DNA of 64,000 bases. Source: Aquimarina sp. TRL1 (GTDB lineage Bacteria; Bacteroidota; Bacteroidia; Flavobacteriales; Flavobacteriaceae). Numbering within the stretch: the stretch's first letter is position 1; each line of letters begins with the position of its first letter. The translations under genes and the position numbers were made by a program. The notes under the pieces are model-generated. The model searched no databases. It saw nothing but the letters and a program-made list of their open reading frames with translations, and was not told the DNA's origin. Positions 1 through 7,922 of this stretch are shown piece by piece. The stretch is taken from positions 3,586,501 through 3,650,500 of the forward strand of contig NZ_CP053590.1 of the NCBI RefSeq assembly GCF_013365535.1. The letters are read 5' to 3'.

Positions 1-189
1 TCTTTTTTGAGAGATGACTTTGTGATATATTTTATCAATATCCAGATTAATCTGGTTGTTATAATGGATATCGAGGTTTTCAAAGGGAATGTGTATAATA
101 TGTGCTTTTTGAAGAGCTCTTAATACCTCCAGACTGGGAGCAAGTGCTCCGTTATAATTAATTCTATCTAGATAATCTGTTATTTTCAT
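1..189 (-). CDS. Arylamine N-acetyltransferase, N-terminal part (cut by window edge)
   Basis: The first 63 residues of a protein running off the left edge. The N-terminus begins MKITDYLDRINYNG and carries IPFENLDIH, the hallmark of the arylamine N-acetyltransferase (NAT) family. These cytoplasmic enzymes move acetyl groups from acetyl-CoA to arylamines or hydrazines through a Cys-His-Asp triad. The catalytic Cys (in the RGGxCxE segment) would lie just beyond the window, so activity cannot be judged. The ATG at 187..189 fits the usual NAT N-terminus. No other gene shares its transcript within view. Confidence 0.8.
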   Translation of the reverse strand, partial: MKITDYLDRINYNGALAPSLEVLRALQKAHIIHIPFENLDIHYNNQINLDIDKIYHKVISQKR

Positions 190-403
190 ATAAAGTATAG
201 GAGAATTTGTAAGATATTTGATGCTATAAATATATGTTTATCTCTTTAATTATATGCTAATGATTTGAGATGTTATATTGATACTGACATTATTATATTC
301 TATGCTTAATAAAAAGTGATTTTATGTTTGTTTTTGATACTGTATTGCTGCTTATCTCAATTTAGTTTTAGGGATGTAAAGATTTGTAATATAGGATCAT
401 TTT

Positions 404-838
404 TTAGGGAGATCCAAATTTGAATAAGTCTTTGAAGAATTCCTGATAGGTATATTTCCATGGGATTATGACCAAGTTCAATAGTATTCCGGCGATACAG
501 ATCCAAAAAAACTCTTGAATTCCTGCATCCGGAGTTCCTGATGCGTGGGCAGGTAGGTAAGTACCTATAATCCAGGCAGACTTATACAACAATTGTAATA
601 AGAGTATCGGGATCATTTTTAGCGGGAAACGTATACCTAAAAAATTAAGTAAGGAAAATCCTGCCCAAAAGCTAATGGCGACACCACTTAATACGCCCAT
701 CTGTTCTTTTGGAAATAGAATTGTTGACCAATTATCATAGGCAAGACTAATAAAATTGAGGAAGAAAAGCCCTCTCATAAGGTGAAGTCTCCAATTGCGA
801 GGTTTTGTTTTTTTTAAAGGGGATACTGTTGAATCCAT
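404..838 (-). CDS. Small integral membrane protein, unknown function
   Basis: A 144-residue protein with a short basic N-terminus (KKTKPRNWR) and about four hydrophobic segments, near residues 20-38, 48-68, 72-95 and 110-130, so probably an inner-membrane protein. I do not recognise a family. It lies 110 bp downstream of a Crp-type regulator on the same strand. The gap carries two direct copies of ATGTGGT (886..892 and 901..907) 50-70 bp before this start, so control by that regulator is possible but unproven. Confidence 0.6.
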   Translation of the reverse strand: MDSTVSPLKKTKPRNWRLHLMRGLFFLNFISLAYDNWSTILFPKEQMGVLSGVAISFWAGFSLLNFLGIRFPLKMIPILLLQLLYKSAWIIGTYLPAHASGTPDAGIQEFFWICIAGILLNLVIIPWKYTYQEFFKDLFKFGSP

Positions 839-948
839 TGTTATGCGAGTTTATAAGTTTTTGCATACCACTTTTTGAAGTACGTATGTGGTTAACAAAT
901 ATGTGGTACTATTTTCTGGAAACACTTCACATTTGTTAGAAAATCACT

Positions 949-1524
949 TTAGAGAGATATTTCCTGGCGGATTCTACTAAGACTTCCAGCATTGATTCCC
1001 AGATAAGAAGCGATATAATTAATAGGTACGTTTCTTAGGATAGCAGGATGATTTTTTAGCATTTTTAGGTATCGTTCTTTTGCTGTTAAGGTATTGGAAT
1101 CAATAACTCGTTGTCTACTGGATTCCAAATTATATTGTAATATTTTTTCTACATATTTCTGTGAATTTTGCCCTTGACGTGTAATGATCTCATTGTCTTT
1201 TCGGTTAATTCGCAGTAGTTTACAATCTGTGATGCAATGTAGGTTTTCATTAGAAATGGTTTGCTGAATAAAACTGTAATAGGAAGTAAAAAATCTGGGA
1301 CCATCATTGATATCCGTTGTTATTTCTTTTCCTTTTTCATCATGATGAAAATTGCGCATATACCCGGAGACTATAAAATTATGATGTGTATGAGTTGTTC
1401 CCTCCACTTCCAGGAGTGTTCCTTTTTTGACAGTATACGGTTTGAAATATTTTTTGCAAAGTTTTTGATCATGCTCAGAGATAGGCATTAAAAGATTGAT
1501 AAAATCAAATAACCCGTGAAACAT
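949..1524 (-). CDS. Crp/Fnr-family transcriptional regulator
   Basis: A 191-residue protein with an N-terminal cyclic-nucleotide-binding-like beta-roll (KKGTLLEVEG about residue 32, then FIVSGYMRNF) and a C-terminal winged helix ending INYIASYLGINAGSLSRIRQEI. That recognition helix is typical of the Bacteroidota Crp subfamily. The open frame extends upstream to 1716, but the extra 64 residues resemble no domain. The ATG at 1524 gives the normal family length; an ATG at 1590 is an alternative. The ligand is unknown, as this subfamily usually lacks clear cAMP contacts. Likely targets are the adjacent membrane-protein gene or itself. Confidence 0.8.
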   Translation of the reverse strand: MFHGLFDFINLLMPISEHDQKLCKKYFKPYTVKKGTLLEVEGTTHTHHNFIVSGYMRNFHHDEKGKEITTDINDGPRFFTSYYSFIQQTISNENLHCITDCKLLRINRKDNEIITRQGQNSQKYVEKILQYNLESSRQRVIDSNTLTAKERYLKMLKNHPAILRNVPINYIASYLGINAGSLSRIRQEISL

Positions 1525-1901
1525 TTTTGAAATTTCGTCAGGGCTCTGTAGTAACTGGCAATTAAGGGTCGAATTATTTCTTAGGTTCATTGTATTATTT
1601 TTTTGCAGGCTATGGAGTAGTAGGGGATTACTTATTGCCTTGTAATTTAATAAATAAAGATAAGGAATAGGAATAATTGAGTAAGTTTCCTGGAAGCCCT
1701 GTGGTTTATGTAACAAGAGCTAATGTGTAGATATTAGCTCTTGTTGACTTAGATGTCTTATTCGATAATGGATATATGTCCTCTGAGTAATTCAAAATCA
1801 ACATTTGTTTTCTAAGTAAGATTTTGTTTGCTTATGTGAGGTGACTTGTTATAAACATTTTATAGAGATATATACCTTTATTGAAGTAAAAGCATATCAT
1901 G

Positions 1902-2327
1902 CTATGATAGCAGTAATACTATGTAAGCTGTGCCTCCAATCCATAAACATAGCGGTGCAAATATTAGAGAATCTGCCTGGGCAAATTCTGTGTTTTTTAT
2001 TTTCTTAAAAAAACCGACATATCTAAATTCTCCAATTGCACGAAGAATGAAAATAAAAGGGATTGCGTAATATGTATAAGTAAGCCAATGAGGAATTTCA
2101 ATTTGGATGAATCCAGTTTTAAGAAGGTATAGAATTCCAAATAAAAGCAGTGTTATCGCGACAACTAAGGTCCCAAATTTAGGAACTGAAAGCGGAGGCA
2201 CTTGTGGATCTTTTGTGGGAATCACTTTATGTACCCCCCAAACTCCACCAAAAAGCCAATAAAAGTGAAATAAGCTCAGTATAGTAAAAATAACACATAA
2301 AAGAAGGGATAGAATAGTACTTATCAT
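1902..2327 (-). CDS. DUF3995 membrane protein
   Basis: A 141-residue protein with four predicted membrane helices. The first helix is followed by FHFYWLFGG and a conserved Pro-rich loop, which is the DUF3995 pattern. Function is unknown for the family. It overlaps the end of the upstream FAD monooxygenase gene by 4 bp (ATGA type), so the two are almost certainly translated from one mRNA and share the operator upstream of that gene. The pairing suggests a role linked to the monooxygenase substrate, such as membrane handling of a xenobiotic, but that is inference. Confidence 0.75.
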   Translation of the reverse strand: MISTILSLLLCVIFTILSLFHFYWLFGGVWGVHKVIPTKDPQVPPLSVPKFGTLVVAITLLLFGILYLLKTGFIQIEIPHWLTYTYYAIPFIFILRAIGEFRYVGFFKKIKNTEFAQADSLIFAPLCLWIGGTAYIVLLLS

Positions 2328-3457
2328 AGACTGGGAAGTTGAAAAAGTTGTTCAGATTGTTTTTGGCTAAAAGATGATGGTGTTATTCGCAATAATTGAT
2401 TTCGAATACCTCTAACAATGGGGTGGGAGGCATGTGCGATTTTTCCGAGTATCCAACTTGCTTTTACAACCTGATGTGCTTTGGGAAGCCTCACTCGCTG
2501 AAACTCTTTAAAAGCTGTGTGTACTTCATAAGTGTCCAGGCAATTAGATAAGATATAGGCATCTTCTATTGCCTGACAAGCTCCTTGTCCCATATTTGGT
2601 GTCATGGCATGAGCTGCATCACCAATAAGGCAGGTATTTTCCTGATACCAGGTATGTATAGGGGGTAAATCAGCTATTTCTGCAGTGTGTAATTGCTCTT
2701 TATCCGTAGCGAAAATAATATCTTTAATTACAGGTGAATATGCCTCAAAATATGTCTCAATATGTTGTTTAGCGAACTCGTTTTTATCGTGTTTAAATGA
2801 TTTTAATGCATACCAGTAGACCTTATTTTTTGCTATTTGTACAAATCCGAACCGACTGTTTTTTCCCCAAGCTTCATTTAATTCATGTCTGTATTTATGG
2901 GGTAGAGTATAGGTAGTTATTCCTCTCCAACAGATCTGCTTAGCATTCCTCAGCTTGTAATCAGGGAATAAATTTTGTCGTACTACAGATTGTAACCCAT
3001 CTGCTCCAATGAGAACAGAAGATTGGGTTTTTATCCCATTGGCAAAAGTCAATACATTACCGAGATTATTGGATTCAATCTTAGTTAGGTGATGATTTAG
3101 GTATATTGTGTTTTTAGGTAAATTGTTTAGTAAAATTTGCTGCAAAGCAGCGCGGTGAATTGCAATATTTTTTACCTGATATTTTTTTTCAAAAAAAGAT
3201 AAATCTACTTTGGATAAAGGAGATAGGTTTGCTTTTGTAATACTCATAGAGGAAATAGAATTTCCTTGTTCTTCAATTTCCTTTCGCAGCCCTAATTTTT
3301 CATAAACCTGCATGGCATTATTGGCTAAGATAATCCCAGCCCCTACCGGTTTTATTTTGTTTGTTTGTTCAAAGATTCTCGTACTAATTCCCTTTTGGTT
3401 AAGAGCAATAGCCGTTGTTAATCCTCCGATTCCAGCACCTATAATATCGATAACCAT
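2324..3457 (-). CDS. FAD-dependent monooxygenase (UbiH/TetX-like group A flavoprotein)
   Basis: A 377-residue protein with the three signatures of NAD(P)H-dependent aromatic hydroxylases. The dinucleotide-binding GAGIGG is at residues 7-12, the DG motif GADG near 151-154, and the FAD ribityl-binding GDAAHAMTPNMGQG at 279-292. Members hydroxylate aromatic or polyketide compounds; several inactivate antibiotics, but nothing here fixes the substrate. It is the first gene of a two-gene operon with the DUF3995 protein. A perfect 16-bp-arm palindrome and a second related site lie just upstream, implying tight repression by an inducible regulator not encoded nearby. Confidence 0.88.
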   Translation of the reverse strand: MVIDIIGAGIGGLTTAIALNQKGISTRIFEQTNKIKPVGAGIILANNAMQVYEKLGLRKEIEEQGNSISSMSITKANLSPLSKVDLSFFEKKYQVKNIAIHRAALQQILLNNLPKNTIYLNHHLTKIESNNLGNVLTFANGIKTQSSVLIGADGLQSVVRQNLFPDYKLRNAKQICWRGITTYTLPHKYRHELNEAWGKNSRFGFVQIAKNKVYWYALKSFKHDKNEFAKQHIETYFEAYSPVIKDIIFATDKEQLHTAEIADLPPIHTWYQENTCLIGDAAHAMTPNMGQGACQAIEDAYILSNCLDTYEVHTAFKEFQRVRLPKAHQVVKASWILGKIAHASHPIVRGIRNQLLRITPSSFSQKQSEQLFQLPSL

Positions 3458-3466
3458 AATGATAAT

Positions 3467-3523
3467 ATTTATATTTAGTACAAATGTACTAAATATAAAT
3501 CAAAATTAGTGCATGTGTACTAA
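3467..3523 (-). promoter_or_regulatory. Tandem palindromic operator of the monooxygenase operon
   Basis: Two copies of the palindrome TTAGTACA-nn-TGTACTAA lie at 3475..3492 (perfect) and 3506..3523 (one mismatch). Their centres are 31 bp apart, close to three helical turns. Around the first copy the symmetry extends to 16-bp arms (3467..3482 and 3485..3500). On the minus strand the centre of this copy reads TACATTTG, a match to the Bacteroidota -7 element TAnnTTTG, so repressor binding would block the promoter. The site is 10-66 bp before the start codon. A TetR- or MarR-type repressor is the likely ligand, by inference. Confidence 0.7.
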
Positions 3524-3708
3524 AATAGAAGCAGTTCTATAGAAATAAAGGAGAACTTCAATGAATTGTATCGAGCTTACAGGAGATTAATTCCTAGTTG
3601 TTAATACTCCTCGTTAAAGGCTTTAGGTGCTACGTTGATTTTTTACTCTTGATTATTAGTTATAAACACTATCTGTGGTACGCTTTTTTTTAAAGGAGGA
3701 CGAGGTTA

Positions 3709-4689
3709 TTAATCATCAATATTAATTGTTTTTAATCCCAGATCTTCGAATAAAAAATCAACTTCATAGCCATTTTCCAGTGCCAGTAGGTAAAACTTTT
3801 TTGCCAGAGTATCATCTTTGTCAACTTCTTCTCCCGTCACATACATAGCAGCTAATTGCCCAGCTGCCTTTCCATGACCTAAATTTGCAGCTTTGGTGTA
3901 AAAGCTTATCGTTTTTTGAATATCTACAGGGATACTTTGGTAGCCTGTTGCATAATACGCTCCCAGATTGTACATAGCCCTGGGGTTATTATGCTCCGAA
4001 GCTTTCCTACACCATTCTATGGCTTTTTCTAAATTGACTTCGACTCCTATCCCTTGCGAATAATAAATGAATAACTCGAACATCGCTTCTGCATTTCCTT
4101 TTTCAGCAGATTTTTGATGCATTAAATAAGAAACTTTTTCATTATCTTCATATACATATCCCATATATAGCATATACCCTTTTAGGAGATAGATTTCTCC
4201 GGTAGGATCCTTATCTTTTAATTGCTCAATCAATTTAATAATTTTATCAGGGGGAATGCTGTCGAGTTTGGCAAAGTAGGCTATTTTGATATATTTTATC
4301 CAGGCATCTATACCGTAACCGGATGTTGCTGCCAATTCGAAAAAGTACACTGCTTTCTCAGCATCTTGTTCTACTCCAATCCCTTTATAATATATCATTC
4401 CAAGCTCATACCAACTTTTAGCATCTTTTGCTTTGGTATATAGGGTAACCATGGTTTCGATTTCTTTGGGATTAAGTATTCCTACTTCCAGATCTCCTCT
4501 GAGAATTTTTTGTTGTATTTTCTGAGCTTTTTCAAAATGGGTCATATCACTTATAGATTGGGATTGACAGTTATTATTAATTAAAAGTATAGTGCTTATG
4601 CATAAAAGTTTGCCTAAGAGGGTTACGTTATTATATACTGGCATAATTACTTTTGGTACTTTTGTTTCTTTAATAGGTTTATTATTCAT
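3709..4689 (-). CDS. Sel1-repeat (TPR-like) secreted or lipid-anchored protein
   Basis: A 326-residue protein with an N-terminal hydrophobic stretch ending NNNCQSQ (residues 26-44), a probable signal peptide with a candidate lipid-modified Cys, and then about five Sel1-like repeats from residue 90. Clear examples are WYELGMIYYKGIGV, AMFELFIYYSQGIGV and AMYNLGAYYATGY. Sel1 repeats mediate protein-protein contacts, with no enzymatic role. A GTAACATTTTT motif with TATACTT 20 nt downstream lies immediately upstream. If that is the promoter, translation more likely begins at the internal ATG at 4641, giving a more normal signal peptide. Confidence 0.8.
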   Translation of the reverse strand: MNNKPIKETKVPKVIMPVYNNVTLLGKLLCISTILLINNNCQSQSISDMTHFEKAQKIQQKILRGDLEVGILNPKEIETMVTLYTKAKDAKSWYELGMIYYKGIGVEQDAEKAVYFFELAATSGYGIDAWIKYIKIAYFAKLDSIPPDKIIKLIEQLKDKDPTGEIYLLKGYMLYMGYVYEDNEKVSYLMHQKSAEKGNAEAMFELFIYYSQGIGVEVNLEKAIEWCRKASEHNNPRAMYNLGAYYATGYQSIPVDIQKTISFYTKAANLGHGKAAGQLAAMYVTGEEVDKDDTLAKKFYLLALENGYEVDFLFEDLGLKTINIDD

Positions 4690-4871
4690 TTAGAAGTATA
4701 TGTCTCTAAATACTGAAAAATGTTACTAAATGAATGGGATTTAAAAGTAATGAAAGCCGTATCGGTATTAGAACTTATTTCCTATTTATTAGGGTTTGTG
4801 TATTTGTTTCGTGATAATCTATTCAATAATAGGTTTTAATGTCTGGTGAATAAATGGTTTTACAAGCGATT

Positions 4872-5417
4872 TTATGGTAAGTTTAGGGTATTCCATTCCG
4901 ATGTATATATTCGGAAAATATTTACGTTGTTTTTATTGTATTCTGTAACTTTATCGATGCTCATCCCATTTTTGATTGCTACTTTTTCTGAAGGTTTATT
5001 AGTCAAACTAATAATAGAAATTAAAGAGTCCGAAAAATTATTTCTAAAAGAAAAATCTCTGCATTTTTTTGCTGCTTCTGTAGCAAATCCTTTACTCCAA
5101 AATTCAGGCAAAAGCGAATATCCAATTTCCAGTTCTGTAATATCATCTACCGTTTGTACTAGAAGACCACAATGACCGATTAGTTTCCCTGTTTGTTTTT
5201 CAATTAAAGCATTCATTCCTCCCAGATTATTTTCATACCGATGAAATTGTTTTGTATACCAATTTTTACAGGCTACTTCCGGGCTTTTTAATTCAGAAAT
5301 CCAATACTGAGAGGTAATGGGGTTTTTATGAAATTCCAACCAATCTGTATAATCCGATCGCTTTATTTTTCTGAATAATATCCGTTCAGTTTCTTGATTT
5401 TCTAGGAGGTACTTCAT
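4872..5417 (-). CDS. GNAT-family N-acetyltransferase (RimJ/RimL type)
   Basis: A 181-residue protein starting MKYLLENQETERILFRKI, the usual opening of Acetyltransf_3 proteins, with GHCGLLVQ (strand 4) and IGYSLLPEFWSKGFATEAA (acetyl-CoA loop and helix) mid-protein. It transfers acetyl from acetyl-CoA to an amine; the substrate cannot be told. The frame stays open to 5477, but the ATG at 5417 matches family starts better. A terminator-like hairpin (5493..5533) separates it from the hydrolase gene upstream, so it is probably transcribed alone. Confidence 0.85.
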   Translation of the reverse strand: MKYLLENQETERILFRKIKRSDYTDWLEFHKNPITSQYWISELKSPEVACKNWYTKQFHRYENNLGGMNALIEKQTGKLIGHCGLLVQTVDDITELEIGYSLLPEFWSKGFATEAAKKCRDFSFRNNFSDSLISIISLTNKPSEKVAIKNGMSIDKVTEYNKNNVNIFRIYTSEWNTLNLP

Positions 5418-5764
5418 TGGCTTATAGCTTGTATTGAGATTGCTGGTAAAAAGTATGTTTTTAATTTCGGGATGCAAGATACTTATTATATAAAAAAACA
5501 GCGGTTAAGTACATTGCTCAACTGCTGTTTTTTATTTCATATGTAGGGGTAAAAAAGGCGAATTAATTCGCTGTTTTTAAAGGGGTATCCAGTTATATTT
5601 TATAAAGGACTAAATCCGGAGTTGAGCCTTTATTTTCTTATTTGTTATAAAAAGAGATAGAGTCTCTTTTATTGAAGCTACCAGAAGATATAATATCCCG
5701 AGGCTTGCCTTGAAATATAAAATTTGTTTCCAACGCATGCCTCGTGGATCTATCCTGAATCGGT
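5418..5764. other. Hairpin-rich intergenic stretch
   Basis: No gene is supported here. Besides the terminator at 5493..5533 there are three symmetrical elements. One is a 14-bp perfect palindrome GCGAATTAATTCGC (5558..5571) between A- and T-runs. The second is an 8-bp-arm hairpin AAAAGAGA/TCTCTTTT (5650..5670). The third is a 14-bp-arm hairpin with two mismatches (5699..5712 with 5731..5744, CGAGGC...GCCTCG). All may be terminators or RNA ends for the alpha/beta hydrolase gene; the last also looks like a dispersed intergenic palindrome. Confidence 0.5.
5493..5533 (-). terminator. Hairpin terminator between hydrolase and GNAT genes
   Basis: An A-run followed by CAGCGGTT (5499..5506), a 13-nt loop, and AACTGCTG followed by a T-run (5520..5533). 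The stem pairs fully with one G-U wobble and has U-runs on either strand, so it can work in both directions. It should end transcripts from the minus-strand genes at 5765..7430. Confidence 0.6.
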
Positions 5765-6814
5765 TTACTTATGCCGATTGATAAAATTAATGACTTTTTC
5801 GGCAAAAAGATCTGGTTCACTATCCATGGGGCTATGACCCGATTTTTCAAAAATAAAGAGTTCTTTTTGGTCAGAACCTAGTAAATCATAAGCTTCCTGT
5901 GCGTATACAGCGGGTACAATGAGGTCATGTTTACCCCATAGTACTAGTGATGGGATTGTAATCTCATCTAGTCTATTGGTAAATGATACTTTGGAGAAAA
6001 GACCTTTTTTTACTAGAATGGATTGTATTTTACTACCGTTCCAAAGCGTAGTAAATAAGTTATATTGTACTCCTTCAATACCATCGTTTTGTAGTTTATT
6101 AATTATTTTATCATCAACTAGTTTTTGTTCGCCATTATGTGTCTCTCTATTTAGTTTATAAAAATCGTCATCGCTATAATTAGCTCCCACGTTTTGAACC
6201 AAATTTTTAACATCTTTCCAATACGATACACTATTCCCTAATGCGATTTGTGTATCAGCCATCTGAGTTAATGCTATTTTATAAGTATTGTAACTTCCTT
6301 TTGGGTCATGGCTACCATCAACGTCAATCCACCCCATAAAGTCACTTTGATCTTTTAGTAAAGTAGCAGGTCCCAAAGTACCTCCCCAACTATGACCCAT
6401 TAAAAAGAAGCGGGCATCATTTCCATACTTTGCTTTTAGAACTTTTACCAACGCTAGTACATCTTCTGCCATTAGATCAACACTAACGTCGTTTTCAGAA
6501 TAGCTACCTTGCGAATTTCCGGAACCTCGCTGATCAAAATAGACAACGGCATTGTTTTTTTCTATTTTACTTTTTACAGTATTTTTTCTTTCTCCCCATC
6601 CAGTTCCTCCAGGACCTCCATGTAGTATGATTAAGAATACTTTTTCTGAAGCATTACCATGAATGTAAGCAGGCATATCTGCTTGTTTATGTCGTACATA
6701 TATAGTTTCACTTAGATCGTTGATGTTATCATCTCCTTTAGAGCAGGCATAACTGCTCATAAGCAGACCTATGAGGACTATTGTTTTTAAGGTATAAATA
6801 ATTATTTTTTTCAT
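5765..6814 (-). CDS. Alpha/beta-hydrolase lipoprotein, proline-iminopeptidase-like (S33)
   Basis: A 349-residue protein. Residues 1-24 are a lipoprotein signal peptide (lipobox SSYAC, Cys24) followed by SKGDD. The hydrolase core shows the oxyanion-loop HGGPGG (65-70), DQRGSGNS (94-101), the nucleophile elbow GHSWGG (Ser142), an Asp in WGKHDLIVP and a His in KSGHSPMD. Order and motifs match peptidase family S33 (prolyl aminopeptidase and relatives). An open frame runs 18 codons further upstream, but only the ATG at 6814 gives a signal peptide. The start lies 4 bp after the stop of the upstream outer-membrane protein gene, so they are co-transcribed. Confidence 0.87.
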   Translation of the reverse strand: MKKIIIYTLKTIVLIGLLMSSYACSKGDDNINDLSETIYVRHKQADMPAYIHGNASEKVFLIILHGGPGGTGWGERKNTVKSKIEKNNAVVYFDQRGSGNSQGSYSENDVSVDLMAEDVLALVKVLKAKYGNDARFFLMGHSWGGTLGPATLLKDQSDFMGWIDVDGSHDPKGSYNTYKIALTQMADTQIALGNSVSYWKDVKNLVQNVGANYSDDDFYKLNRETHNGEQKLVDDKIINKLQNDGIEGVQYNLFTTLWNGSKIQSILVKKGLFSKVSFTNRLDEITIPSLVLWGKHDLIVPAVYAQEAYDLLGSDQKELFIFEKSGHSPMDSEPDLFAEKVINFINRHK

Positions 6815-6818
6815 TTGT

Positions 6819-7430
6819 TTATTTTTTTCTTTTAAAATTGAATCGATGTCCATAGTGTAATGACACAATAGCTAAGCTACCTGCATTGTAATTTGTTCGC
6901 AGGCTGCATTGCAAATTCAGATACCATCCCGAACGTTTTTTGTCTTTGCGAAGCTTTCCTATTCCTATTGCAATAGAAGGAGTATAGTAGCCTCTCCCGG
7001 GTAAAGAAACTTTGGATACGTGATCTCCTTTTACCTCGTAGGTTTCGGGTAAGAAAGAACGATAGTACCCTAATGGATTTATTACTAAATTAAGTTGTCT
7101 CCCCTTGGTATTTGTTCTTCTCCAGATAAGACCGTAGTAAGTAGATAATCCATTATCTGTTTGAGTAGCGAAGTTTGTGGAATAACCAAGGTTTCCATGA
7201 AATAAAAGTTGCTTGGTAATCCTTTTTTGTCCTTTGTTTCGTTCTTTGATTTTTACTTTTTCTTTCCATTGGTATTCAGCACCTACCGAAAGACCGTTAT
7301 CCCAAAGGATATTTCCGTAATAACCTATTTTAAATTCGGTTCTGTCTAAAAAAGAAGAACTATCGGATTGACTTTGTGCCTGTAGACTTACAGCGGTCAA
7401 TAGCAGAAAAATAAAATAATGTATTTTCAT
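6819..7430 (-). CDS. Outer-membrane beta-barrel protein, unknown function
   Basis: A 203-residue protein with a Sec signal peptide (MKIHYFIFLLLTAVSLQAQ, cut near residue 19), followed by alternating polar and aromatic strands such as EFKIGYYGNILWDNG, YYTPSIAIGIG and ending IVSLHYGHRFNFKRKK. This is the pattern of a small outer-membrane barrel. No named family is recognised. It is the first gene of a two-gene unit with the S33-like lipoprotein. A possible stem-loop (7461..7471 with 7492..7503) lies 30-70 bp upstream of the start. Confidence 0.65.
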   Translation of the reverse strand: MKIHYFIFLLLTAVSLQAQSQSDSSSFLDRTEFKIGYYGNILWDNGLSVGAEYQWKEKVKIKERNKGQKRITKQLLFHGNLGYSTNFATQTDNGLSTYYGLIWRRTNTKGRQLNLVINPLGYYRSFLPETYEVKGDHVSKVSLPGRGYYTPSIAIGIGKLRKDKKRSGWYLNLQCSLRTNYNAGSLAIVSLHYGHRFNFKRKK

Positions 7431-7920
7431 AAGTATATCATGTTGTTTAGAGGGGGATATGAAATGTACCTATTGTTTTTGTGTATGATTGAGGTACTAT
7501 TTCATTTTTTTGCTAATTATTTTTTTGAGTTAGTTTATGGGTTGTCATAAAATGTTTTATAAGCTAGAGCTCCTTTGGTACGGATTTTACTCGATAATCG
7601 AGCTATAAATACTTCGGTGCCTCCCTCGAATTAACATCCATTTCCTATATAATTCTCTGTGTATTTTGATTGAGGGATTTTGTTTACTAAATAAAAATTA
7701 AAGGCTAGGGTATTTGTATATAAACCTTTCATAGTGCTTTCTTTTGAATGTCTCATGTATCTGGACTAAGGTATTTTACTATGTCGTTTAGTGTAGTAAG
7801 GAAACATATTGATAAGGGGTTTTTACGTATTGTAGTATATTGTTTGATTTAAAGCAAACGTATAGGTTTTTCCCATTTTTAAGGTTTCAATACCTTTAAT
7901 TTGAACAAATCCGCACTTAT
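7431..7920. other. 490-bp intergenic region with repeat elements
   Basis: No gene is supported. The region holds a possible stem-loop near the outer-membrane protein start (GAAATGTACCT at 7461..7471 pairing with AGGTACTATTTC at 7492..7503, one bulge). It also holds a CTCGATAATCGAG palindrome with flanking CCGAAGTAT on the minus strand (about 7590..7620), repeated near 12952..12980, and one copy of a roughly 40-bp element (7882..7922) that recurs at 9118..9156. The last sits at the 3' end of the serine-hydrolase gene and may be its transcript end. Confidence 0.4.
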
Positions 7921-7922
7921 TT
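7882..7922 (-). repeat. 40-bp 3' element, copy 1
   Basis: Read on the minus strand it starts at the serine-hydrolase stop codon (AATAAGTGCGGATTTG...) and ends TATTGAAACC. It matches the element at 9118..9156 at roughly 31 of 37 aligned positions, by eye. Both copies sit at the stop codon of a minus-strand gene, and together they bracket the serine-hydrolase gene in direct orientation. Confidence 0.6.

Noticed and set aside
4846..5175. 109-codon plus-strand frame opposite the GNAT gene
   Set aside because: It is antisense to a clear acetyltransferase and resembles no family.
5638..5850. 70-codon minus-strand frame overlapping the end of the alpha/beta hydrolase gene
   Set aside because: It lies in another frame of a well-supported gene and runs through hairpins; the sequence has no domain or signal.
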